Of a DNA stretch of 64,000 nt, positions 22,401 to 33,000 are shown piece by piece. The stretch comes from Pisaster brevispinus (Eukaryota > Echinodermata > Asteroidea > Forcipulatida > Asteriidae). The notes under the pieces were generated by a model, which worked only from the letters and a program-made list of their open reading frames with translations, was not told the DNA's origin and searched no databases. The stretch spans positions 8,723,718 to 8,787,717 of the forward strand of contig JAMKCF010000011.1 of the NCBI GenBank assembly GCA_023634235.1, in the 5' to 3' direction. Numbering within the stretch: the first letter of the stretch is position 1; each line of letters begins with the position of its first letter. The position numbers were made by a program, and so were the translations under genes.

Positions 22401-24307
22401 ACGTCGAGAGAGCGGAGGAATAGACAGTAAATCAAATAGAAAAGATTGAGAAAAGGCTGTATAGGAGAGAATAGGGTGCAATTATAATATAATATTGCTG
22501 ATAGATAAAATGAAATATACCAAGAATAGAAGGAAGATAACTCTCATCAGGCTGCACACCTACAGATGTGTCTAATTATTCGAATTTAAAATGCGAAAAC
22601 TACCGAGTGACATTAACAAAAATAAGGATAATTGGTCCTTATCGGTATGAAATGTTATAAAGGTTGCAGAGTCAGCTGGGCTCGACTTCACAAAGCATTG
22701 AGGTTAATCTTTCAGATGAGTAGTTGATATCACACATGGTGACATGTATTGGCACATTACACTTTGCGTAGCAATTGCAATTGATACATGGCTAAGACCA
22801 ATCTGAATTATTTGTGAAGTCGACCCTGTACAAATAAGTTTAAGTGAACAACAAAACGCATGAACCTTCGGAATTTTTAAAGGTTTAAAGGTGAAAAATT
22901 GTTATTATCAAACCCAAGGGCATTTACTTAACATCTCAGGAAATGAAAATTTGAGGTGCAAAGGTAAAGCGAAATCCCCCAAACCAAAACGAAATCCCCC
23001 CCCCCAAAATTAATAACAAACAAACTAAACATTCAAATAAATACACGGTAAAAATATTGAGCAACTGTTTGTAATGTAGAATTAATAACGCATTTGTTGG
23101 TTCATAGTTCCCAATTTCTGGATACGTTTCCATTTGCGGCAAACAACAACGGTTATTTATCTGACAGTAACCAAACAGGATAATTTCTTACTACAATAAA
23201 TGAAAAAAAAAAAAAAAAAAAACAAAAAAAAAAAAACCAACAACAACAACAACTAAAAAACAACAACAACCAGTATTCAGTGAACTATAACCAATTCTGT
23301 GCAAGTTAATTTGTGATTGTTTTCGAAAATCTCAGTTTGGGAAAAGGCGAGACAGCCAATAATAATTGGAAATATCAATCATGAGTGTGCATACGCATCA
23401 ATCTATTGGCATCATGTCGGACTTTTGTAATGAAAGACTTTAGCTTACCTCAGCTAAAGATGTTTTCAAAGGTGAGTGCCATGTTTAGACCACTTACATA
23501 TTGAATGAATTAATACAAATAAAACATTATCAAATTAGTGCGGTTACGTTGAACCACAGTAGAAAGGCAAAGTGTATGAACAATCATGACCTTGACAAAC
23601 AAGGGACGTTGGTAAAAATTGTGATGTAAGAAGTTTATGTGAAATCCTGTTAAATAATTACAATCGAATGAAGTAACAGACAGCCGACCGTTGTTTTTAC
23701 AATTATAAGTCCTTATAAGTTTTATTTCCAAATAATGTAGCCATGCTCGAGCGACACGCAACCATATCGGACCATCAAACAACTGTTCATCTGTATTAAA
23801 ATCCTAGAATGATAACAACGAATTGCATGAGTAAACTCGAATCAAGAACATAACTTACAATTTTGAGGATCCTGGACAGCCGCATGTGGTAGAATATCTC
23901 CATCTGTTTGCTCTCATTCTTAACTGGTCTGACATATCGGCTGTACTCCGTCAGCAGGTCCTTCACCAACTTCTCCTGATACCCGGAATGATTCTGCAGC
24001 TCATCGGACGCTGGTAAGAAACAATCGAATAGTTAGAATTCATTAAAATTACACCCCGTTGTAAATACCATTCAAATGTTGCAATGAGTTATATAAGCAC
24101 AGTACTGATTGGTACCTACAGTTCTTAAAATCGGGGAAAATTTTAAGGTTATCTTATGTTTGCCGAGTTTTGAAAAGTGTACACATTACAAGTCATGTAA
24201 CTCTCCACCAACTACTCAACGTTTGCCCTCCCCCAAACAATGAAGAAAACAAATGCACACATGAAATATTCGATACATGAATAAAAACATATAAAAATAT
24301 ATATTAA

Positions 24308-24342
<35 letters not shown>

Positions 24343-24343
24343 C

Positions 24344-24406
<63 letters not shown>

Positions 24407-24787
24407 ATGTACAAATATTTAAATTGTTACGCCACTGTAAGGTTGAAATGTCATGTTTTGACAGCTAGCTCGGATTGACGTTTGAACATTTGAAGCCGTT
24501 TAACACACCACATTACTGTTCTACTAATAACAATGGAAATGATAAATAATGTCGTCTATGCTCTCGCACAAAAGTATTTTGAAAACAACACTGTAAATGA
24601 TACCGAATACTAACAATACAGTCGCACACAGTACTCAAGTTAGCAATAACTTTGCGAACAAGCATTTTGGTAGTTCAGACTCATGTTTGAAGACTTTATG
24701 CAACTTAATTGATGCTTTGGTAAACATCGTTTCATCATTGATAATGTATAAAAAAAGGTTCACGATAAGAAGCCCAAGGACAAAAAG

Positions 24788-24819
<32 letters not shown>

Positions 24820-25572
24820 TCAAATTCAAATTTTAATAGTAAACAAAACCTAGAAAGAAAAAAAAAAAAAGGAAAAAAGTCAAAACCAACAACGAAATGC
24901 CAAACAAAATTCGAACAGTTCACCATACAAGAAACATATGTATAAAATAATGAGAGGTCCATGTATGAAAAACACGCTACATGAAGGTCAATAAGACACA
25001 GAGGACTTATACAAAATACGAACAAATAGGACTAACAATAACAATAAAAAAATAACATAAATAATTCCATTGTATTATACAATTTTAGTAATTTAAGTGG
25101 CGTTTGTTTCTCGTTTTCTATATGTGCTCATATAACGGAAATAAAGACGAAGTTTTACAACAAAACTCTGGTCAAACCAACTTTAGTCATTTTGAATGAC
25201 GATTGTGCATTAAAAGGAACGTTGTATATTATGCAAATACGCATACATGTACATGCATAATGCTACACGAATTTCGCATACCTAAAATCAGGCTGAATGT
25301 TTGAATTCTAAAATAACAACACACTGGCAATTGAAGAGGTAAAGTTGCTTTAATACACATGCATGAATGTGAAATGGCCAATCATTTGCCGACAATGGCG
25401 GAGAGTACGTTTAACACACAGCAATGTCCGAACCGGAACTGTACATTACTAATTTATGCCTACCTCCCTAAAAAGAAAATAATGTTAGCTTACCACAGCC
25501 CGGTAAGGTGGTATACATTACCAGCACAACAACCAACACGAGAAATCCCCGTTGAGCACCACCGTCCGCCAT
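16715..25572 (-). CDS. nAChR-like subunit, gene C (complete, 7 exons, 513 aa)
   Basis: The exons, in transcript order, are 25572-25494, 24010-23859, 22386-22342, 20109-20000, 19195-18984, 18311-17979 and 17325-16715. All junctions are GT-AG and all phases agree, giving 1542 bases. Signal peptide about 1-26 (GFLVLVVVLVMYTTLPG), then the ligand-binding domain with Cys-loop C165-C179 (13 residues between), loop A W120 and Y127, loop B W186, loop C Y227-G-C229-C230, M1 about 248-271, M2 after G276-E277-K278, M3 from about 312, an acidic Ser-rich cytoplasmic loop and M4. The vicinal cysteines mark it as alpha-type. Oddities: loop D has Arg89 where Trp is expected, loop C ends in Phe234 instead of Tyr, and the 20' pore residue is Gln298 instead of Glu. 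It is convergent with gene B and clearly diverged from it, so it is not a recent copy. The pore should still pass cations (Glu277 at -1'); agonist identity is open. Confidence 0.93.
17632..17852. mobile_element. Small inverted-repeat element in intron 6 of gene C
   Basis: It opens with CCTAAAACTCCTGGG and closes with CCTGCAAGTTTTAGG, which is its imperfect reverse complement. The interior is full of GGGTCAAA / TTTGACCC words. A diverged relative of the left half lies at 21010-21130 (ACACTC..., CCGGGTCAAAATTG, GTGTCAAAATGACCC). Confidence 0.6.
17979..18311 (-). CDS. Gene C exon 6, loop C, M1 and M2
   Basis: Acceptor ACGAACCGCAG, donor CTCG|GTAAGT. It encodes NGQWELLDMPV, loop C VYGCCIIPFSD, M1 and M2 (LNITVLLSLVFFLLLGAQ) up to SDTVSLLG. 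Confidence 0.94.
18984..19195 (-). CDS. Gene C exon 5, Cys-loop and loop B
   Basis: Acceptor TTGTCACGCAG, donor CACG|GTGAGG. It encodes CSLVITYFPFDRQTC and FGPWAYKS. The intron after it, inside the region before loop C, is absent from gene B. Confidence 0.93.
20000..20109 (-). CDS. Gene C exon 4, loop A
   Basis: A 110-base exon (acceptor TATTTTTAG, donor AACAG|GTCAGT). It encodes KWTDDFLTWDPLDYDN and MWIPDTVLYN; the split AG|T codon gives Ser. Confidence 0.93.
21010..21130. repeat. Diverged copy of the GGGTCA-rich repeat (intron 3 of gene C)
   Basis: Aligns by eye with 17627-17747 in order: ACACTC, CCGGGTCAAAATTG, GGGTCCCGTGGG, GATGACCCA and GTGTCAAAATGACCCA. Its right end is not recognisable as the terminal inverted repeat. 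Confidence 0.5.
21693..21792. repeat. Purine-rich GAA/GGA tract
   Basis: About 100 bases of almost only A and G on the + strand (AAGAAGAAGAGG units), next to T and A runs. The open frames through it are low-complexity artefacts. Confidence 0.85.
22342..22386 (-). CDS. Gene C exon 3, 45-base loop D exon with Trp lost
   Basis: A phase-0 exon of 15 codons (acceptor CCCCAAG, donor CAG|GTAGCT) encoding DEVNQVLTTVVRLEQ. Aligned with the family it has exactly the right length, but the loop D Trp is Arg89 in the assembled protein. Confidence 0.9.
23859..24010 (-). CDS. Gene C exon 2
   Basis: 152 bases (acceptor TTCTTACCAG, donor AATT|GTAAGT). It encodes the N-terminal helix (YQEKLVKDLLTEYSRYVRPV) and strand FYHMRLSRILKI. 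It is four codons longer than exon 2 of gene B. Confidence 0.92.
24303..24408. repeat. (AAAT)n microsatellite in intron 1 of gene C
   Basis: About 25 near-perfect AAAT units with one interruption near 24343. Confidence 0.95.
25494..25572 (-). CDS. Gene C exon 1, start codon and signal peptide
   Basis: ATG at 25572-25570 begins MADGGAQRGFLVLVVVLVMY, a good signal peptide. The donor TGTG|GTAAGC leaves one base that exon 2 completes to an Ala codon. The start codon sits in AAGATGGCGG. Confidence 0.9.
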
Positions 25573-25575
25573 CTT
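25566..25575 (-). promoter_or_regulatory. YY1-like AAGATGGCGG at the gene C start codon
   Basis: The minus-strand sequence over the ATG matches the YY1 core AANATGGCGG, a motif known to overlap start codons of many animal genes. This supports both the start choice and a promoter just upstream, but is inference only. Confidence 0.4.
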
Positions 25576-28500
25576 GTCCCCCTTCCGAATCGCAGAAGTG
25601 CCAGGGCATGCAGCAAGCAATTTCACCACGACCGGGTACAATGCAAATTTAAAATTCAGCGAATTTCTCAAAATGTATTCGTTGTGCGGTGTTCGTCTGC
25701 GTTTGGCGTGATATGCATGAGAGTACGAAGAATGTTAATGCAAGCAGAAAGCCACACACTCTACACCGACAGACGGTCACTTACGGTCGATCGATGCTTG
25801 GGACGAAAAAAAAAACCCAGTGCAACCTGACTGCTGTGTTTTAAATTCATGATGTAACTCCAAAATGTTTATAGATTTGTTAACTCCTTACTTCTGAAGC
25901 TAATTCAGATCAATCTGGATTAATGGTTTATGTCTCAATTTTTTTTGCACCAAGCACTTAGGGCTTCGTAACGATGGAATAAATCAGTAATTTAAGGTCG
26001 TTCACTTAAATAAATTTACATGTATGTTAACTAATTAATGTTGAGTGAATCCCCCCCCGTAAATTTGAAGAAAAAAAATAAATAATAATAATAAATAAAT
26101 AAAAATAAATAAATACCAAAATATACATCTATATATATTTTTTTGCAAATGGCCAACTTAAGTCACACTGATAAACAGACAATACGTTTCTGGCAACTAG
26201 ATTATAATGCATTTTCCCCAGGATAGGACCTACCCACAAAATGAAAAGTTTGCACTTGTACACACAATAACTAAATTAATGAATAAATAAATCAGTAAAC
26301 AACGGGGTAGCGGTGGGGTGCGCTTGTAAAACACTTCGCATTTGAAGTATCAATATTAGTTATTTTTCAACTGCTGCAAAAGTTGTAAAGTTGTGACTGT
26401 TTCATGAGGAAGAGGTAACGACTATAATTTATAATATAAAATATATAATATATATATATATATACTAAAATGCCCCATAAAACAAAGATTGCTCATTTTA
26501 TAGGCTCACTCTAGCACGAACATTTAGGCTAAAAAAAACAAACACAAAACTAATTTATATAACCAATTTAAACCATGTCACTCAAGTACCCCCCTCGAAC
26601 TTGTTATGACAAACTCTGCGTCATATTTTCTCTATCTGCAACAATACCCTTAACATTCCATTAATTGATCAGACACCATCTGTCTTTCCATTTGATCGTC
26701 CACGTAATGGGCAAGTCATGGGTCACGTGACGATTCCAGCGATAAAACAATCGATAGCCGAACCTGGCACCATACTGACATGAAAGGTCACCCCCCCCCC
26801 CAATTCGACGTTATAATTAATCATCGGAGCAGGCGAGGGGCGCGGGCGGAAGGACCAGATTCATTCCGTTTTTTTTAATAACTACAAAATGTGTGGATCA
26901 ATTCCGCAGATTTTTTTTTTGAACTACCCTTAAACATCACTCTTTCATATACTGTAGTGATTTATGGGTCGGTAAACCCAGAGGTTGACAAATAGTGTGG
27001 GTTGGCAGATTAGTCTATGTGTACCCATTATAATGTGCACAAACAAATCCTGGGGTGCGGATTTCGAAATGTACTATTTTTTGAAAATTAGTAGTGAACC
27101 AATGTGTAAACTTTCAGAATGCTTTAATCTTTAGTGTGTGGGTCCAGGGAACATATATTCATCTGTTCAGACCATTAGAACAAGAATTGCACCGTTATTT
27201 ACCCGTAATACAATCTGCCTTCCGATCGCGCCCAGTGGATCCAGCATGTAATTTGTTCCCGTGGCTGCTCGGAGGGTAAAGGACCCCAATTTGAATCATT
27301 GGGAAGGTTTCTTCTCTTAACTTTCCCACGTGATCCATCTCGCAACAGTACGGAAGGTCCAATGTACGTGGTGGGATTGTGCCTTATGGAATTATGTCAC
27401 TAAACAGACGGCTATAGGGCAGCTGCAGACTTACCATTTGAAAATAAATACAGGTAGAGAGATATTTTGAATTTTATACCAATTGCTTTTTATTCCGCCT
27501 AATTTTTTTTTTTTTCAAAAATCTGCAATGGTCTTTACATACAGCCAAATAATCATTGTTTGTATCGTCCAAGGCACAATTCCTCTTACTATTTCCCCAC
27601 TCTGCCCACAAATGGTCATGACGGTTCTATTTCACTGATTAGTTCTGAACAAATAATCATTTCTCGAGGAAGCAACACAAACAACTACATCCAATAATTT
27701 GCTTCACATTTTATATATTTAATAAAATCAAATACAAAATTAAATCGACACCATTTCGGTTGTCTTGCGATATATTACATATTTCTTACATTTCGTCCTA
27801 CAAAAAGTGACACGGCTCCATTGGAACCGTAATTAAGATTTGTCCCGAAGACGAAAGTAGTACACATTCCCGAACGTTACGACGGATCTTTACTTCAGTT
27901 CTGGTTAGAACCACAATTATTTTTATGTTTTGCAGTAAAAATAGCCATAATTATTTCAGATTGCATTAACTATTATTTGTTTAGTTATTGTTATTTATTT
28001 ATTTATTTATTTATTTATGTATGTATTCATTTATTTATTTATTTATTTATTTATTTATGTATTCATTTATTTATGTACTTATTTGTTATTTAATTATTCA
28101 CATTATGTTCTTATTATATTACAAAACAAACTGCATAAAATAAATACAATATCCTACGTGGGTTTGAAGCAACGTCACGTTTTGTAATAACCTAGACAAG
28201 CTACAGTAATGATGGTTGGCGTGAATTACGGTAGTTGAAAAATGCCCACGGGAAATACTATACTCGTGATATTAACACATAGCCAGAAAACCAGTACAAT
28301 TATAATGTACAGTGTATTTTATCTGTTCTCCGTGTATATTCTGTCAGAACTTTTTATAAATCCTTTTATCGGTAGACTGAACCTATTTTATATATGTTTT
28401 TTTTATTTCTTTTTTTCTATTTCGTTAGTGTGTAGGTTCATTAAACTTGTGGAGAGAAATAAACTAAGAAAAAAATAAAATAAAACATGATTATACATAC

Positions 28501-29956
28501 ATATACTGTATATACTGGATGAAGAAATTGCATCGTGGATAACGACCACTAATTTAGTTCTACCGAACACCGACTGCTCCAGAATGCGGGGGTCATGAGT
28601 TCCGGGTTCCAGAAGGATGCCTGCCCCCCCCCCCCCCCCCGCACGAGTCGGGAAGGCACCGAGTAAAAATTGTTTACTAATCAGCTGTTCCCCATAATCT
28701 TATATTGTTTCAGTTCGCATTTTATATAGTATTCATAATTACACAGTATAAAATGAACCATGCCATTTGATTTTCATCTATTGGTAACTCTCACGAGCCA
28801 ACTTAGTGAATAATGGCGGCTGCTTTCCCAGCCCAGTGCGTGCAACTGATTTCTTCACACGATATTCTTCACAGGCAATGAACGTGGGTTCACAACACGA
28901 TACCTGCTCGTCCATTAGAATCCCTGAAAAAACCTTTAGCAGTTTAATATTTTTCCCCCAATTAAGTAGTTTTGCCTAAAGCCAATCATTGCAAACCAAA
29001 TCAACCAAAAAAAGAACCAGACGACCACACAAAAATAGAAGGCAAGAATGTGGCACTTAATCAGTAGAGGGCGGCATTGCAATTTACAGTTTACCCTACG
29101 TTAACAATGACATCGTGTAGGCCTACAAGCAGCAAGAAACATTGGACCAACCTCCCAAGTATTTTGCATTGAAAGAGTTGCAACATGGAGGGGACCAGTT
29201 TTCTTTGGTCGGTCCAGCAGTACAACCATGCGCAGTCGAGTTTGGCACTCTGCTGCGTACGGACTAATGTCATTATACGTTATAGCGCCCTTAAACGAGA
29301 GGTTCACTATTCAACTTGACATTTCACATTTGGACAATAATTGATACGCCATACTTGGACTGTATGGTCAACTTCATTACGTCACCGTGACATTATACAA
29401 TTCTAAATCGTTCATCTTGTTTTGCCTACCCCCACCCTCAGTGCTTGTTGCGCAGAACAAACACATATCTCGTAATAATACAGATTTACACCAAACCAAA
29501 AATGGCAAAAGACTAAACCTTTCTTTGAGGAATAACTTTGAAAAACAAGAAGTTTGTCCTGCATATGGTATCAAAACTACATGTACTAACAATGCAGATT
29601 TCTGAAAAAGAAAAAAAAAAAAAAAAAACCCCAAACCGGCGATTTAATGTAGTGATGGCAAATAACCTGATGGACAGTTGGCAATCCGTTCTGAAGAGAG
29701 CAAATAATTTGTGTTTCGTTAAAAGCTTCGTGAACAACTTTTAACGAATACACAGAACTGTCAAGATTTCACGTGTATTCGCTGGTGAAACATATCGTTA
29801 GCATAGCTACAAACCCGTCTCCGAAAGGTTACATGTATGTAGTGAAGAGGCTTTGCTATTTCTTCTAAAATCCGCGATGAAGACCCAAAAAACTAACTAT
29901 TTTGTTTGTTCGTTATAAAAGCTGACCCGTTGATAAAGTTCCAACAGAACCAGCTG
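25573..29956. other. Gene-free interval upstream of gene C and downstream of the UBA-Pth2 gene
   Basis: Contains the putative promoter of gene C, microsatellites (AT run near 26440-26465, (TTTA)n at about 27984-28078), a C-run at 28624-28640 and A-runs. A YY1-like AATAATGGCGGC stands at about 28808 (+) with only a short frame behind it. No exon was recognised. Confidence 0.5.
27984..28078. repeat. (TTTA)n microsatellite
   Basis: Runs of TTTATTTATT interrupted by TATG and TTCA variants. Confidence 0.9.
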
Positions 29957-30043
29957 TCAGAGAAGACTCAGAGTGCCTGTGACTTGGTCTACTTTGCTAG
30001 CAGGTCCAAAAACAGATAGAACAGTGACGGATTCGGGTGCGAC
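29957..30043 (-). CDS. UBA-Pth2 exon 7, Pth2 C-terminus
   Basis: Acceptor TCATTGCAG, 29 codons including TGA. It encodes VAPESVTVLSVFGPA and DQVTGTLSLL, matching the last strand and tail of Pth2. Confidence 0.9.
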   Translation of the reverse strand, partial: VAPESVTVLSVFGPASKVDQVTGTLSLL

Positions 30044-33000
30044 CTGCAATGAAATCATTGTAACTTCAGATAAATAAATTCCCTAAATGTACATGCATTT
30101 GCAAAACAAAATGCCATATATGATGGGTGTGGTTTCTTTGAGTTTGCAAACTGAGGGTTGGCGAGAAGTGAAGTTGGCACTCTAGTAACAAGCTAAAAAG
30201 CTCAAATTGCATTCCCATGCCAAAACTCACAAGCAAAGAGTTTGCAAGAATTATCTAGAACGCACAGTAAACACAGCCTACATTTTAGTTCTGCGGTCAA
30301 TGTAATGTTTTTTCTGTAGTGAAGTTCAAGTCACCCTTTCGACCGTTTTTTCTTTTCTTGTAACTCCCATCTCGAGTGGCTATTAATGGTGACATTCAAT
30401 GAAAGAAATGAAAAAAATAATCAGCAAAAACAAATACATGTATCAAGTTATGAACAATGCCAGAGACAGACATTCAACACAACACCTACCTACACCTACC
30501 TATATGCCCCATCTCCCATCCCTGCACAAACTTATTTGACTTTTCGTCAGTTCTAGTTCTCAACCTATTCACTAAGTGCTGACTTGAACTCACTCCAGAC
30601 TTGGAGTGAGACTAAGGGGGGGGGGGGATTGGCAACCCAAGAAAAACTTAATTAAAACAAAATACATGTACATACATGTGCCCGATTATGACCAACATGT
30701 ACACAATTATAGAAGCGTTCACTTGATTTTTTGGAACCCAAAAGCTCACTGATTATGGCCTATAAAGTACTAGTAACAAAACTCCCGAAGAGAGCTAATT
30801 GAAAAGATCTGTCAAAGTCAAGACGATAGCATGTAAGCATGTTCACACTATAAACAGTTTTTCATTGCTTTCAATGAAACTAGGGGTCCATGTAACTTGT
30901 ATAAATTTGTACAGGTTAGTTGTAAGGTGTCTTCATTGAACACTTGGAGTAGGAATTAATCTATACTCTTTGAAAAAAAAAACAAAAAAAAACCTAAAAA
31001 CTAAAAACAATAAAACAAATCTAAAATAACAAAAAAAGAAGAAGAAAAATACACACAAAGGTGAACTTTCCCTCAAAGCATTTTGTGTGTGTGTTGGCAC
31101 TAAAGTTCTTTCAATTTATTTAAGAATGATGTTTTAAACTTGAAGTAATACGTATTAAACATATGACTCTAAAGACAGGGGCCCGACTGGAAAAAAGTAG
31201 AAACAATAGCATCACAATCCCAAAGTAGTATGGTAAACAAATGGTGGCGCTGTCCACTTCAGTGACACTCCCAACACTGCTGACTTGAGATACTTAAAAC
31301 TGAAAGGTGTTTTGACATGTTTTATGGGTGAAGTCTCCACCTGGGTTATTCTCGATTTTTGGCATATTGACAGTGTAATTTGCAAACATAAATATGTGGA
31401 CAGAAGATCCGGTTGATTAATGAGTCAATGGTTGGGAACATTTTAAACCTTCTCATAAATGGTAAGACAAATGTTTTATGTGCTCTGACAATTTGCATTT
31501 GAGTGAGCTTACACTCGAAAAGAAAGTTTGACAACACACAAACTTCATAAGCCGCTGTTTTCTGATTTACAAACGGAACCTTACGCTATTTTCGAAGTTT
31601 GGCATGGTGTGCATGGTAAGAAAAACTCCGAGGATGAGCAGAGTATACTGTTCAAAACGTCGAACTGGTTCTTCTCAAAACCAACACTCCTCCCAAAAGA
31701 GTTGTATACATGGTGTTACTGGCAAGTTTATTGCTAATTGTCTTAAAAAAAAATGTTTTTAACCTTATGCACTAAGACATTATCTTTGCAGAGAGCCTCT
31801 CTCTCATGCAAGCTACATCAGTACAAAATTCAGGTACAATTGGTTTTGCACTGATGAGATGATATAAAAATTGTCTTTATTAACTGTATGAGTTAAACAT
31901 AAGTTACCCATATAAGTTAAAATGTCTTTACCCCACCTTCTATTCTACTCTCCACTGAGTTTCATGGTCATTCTACTTAATAATGTTACAACCCTAGATA
32001 AAGAATGACTCTGAAGTATAACAACACAAAAACAGTACAAGGACACTAAAATAAAAATAAAAAAATAAATAAAAAAACAAACAAAAACAACCTGTAAATC
32101 TTCAATAATAATAACAATCCTTCCACGAACTATCATCCTTTTTTCCATGCATACAAGACTCCAAGCTAAGTACCTGTAAATGCAATCATAGTTCCCTTAG
32201 TGTCGTTTGTGCCAAAATGTGTTTTTACCTTGCAGAGGGGTAAACTGTAACTGAAATTTTTCATTTGGGGGGGGGGGGGGGGTCGGAATCACAGAAATAA
32301 TGTGGGGGCCTTTACCTGTGTCAAACCATTCACTTGTGCATGTTTTGATCTAATTTGGGAGTAAGGGGTTAAGGGGAAAAGATTACACCACCGTTTCCTT
32401 GTGAAATTTTTAGTGGATCAATCACTGTTTTTGTGTTAGTTTTCACCGTTTGGTTTAGTCTTGGTTTCAAGACACTTCAAGAGTGTAATCATGAATACAA
32501 ATTGTCACAAAAAAACATTGTCAACCCAAGAGGGCGCAATCATTCCTGTAACCGCTATCATGCCATGTACAGAGGAATGATAGTGCCCTCTGGCTGTGAG
32601 CAATTGGTTGGGCGATAGTGGTTTAGATAGGGGTTAGCTTTGTGTTCGTAACTAGTAAACTACACAACTGGAGATTCTTGGAACCAAGACTACATTTGGT
32701 CTAGTTTATCAGCCAGGAAAAAAAAACAAAGACCTCCTCTCACCTGTGTAATTCCTGCATCTTTAATTAGAAGACACGGCAGACCCATGATTGTTGACCT
32801 CCTCTGCAGATCCAAGAGATGGTCTGCATTAGAACCCGACAGTACTATACTTGTTTCACTACAAATGGACACATCAAATCACAAAGAAATCACATTTTAA
32901 ATTATCTTCGGACAAAATCTTACAGAAAGCAGAAGTAACAAGTTATCATTGGTCACTGCAGTGACAAAACTGGGGTAACACCTTAGGCGAGAACAAGTGG

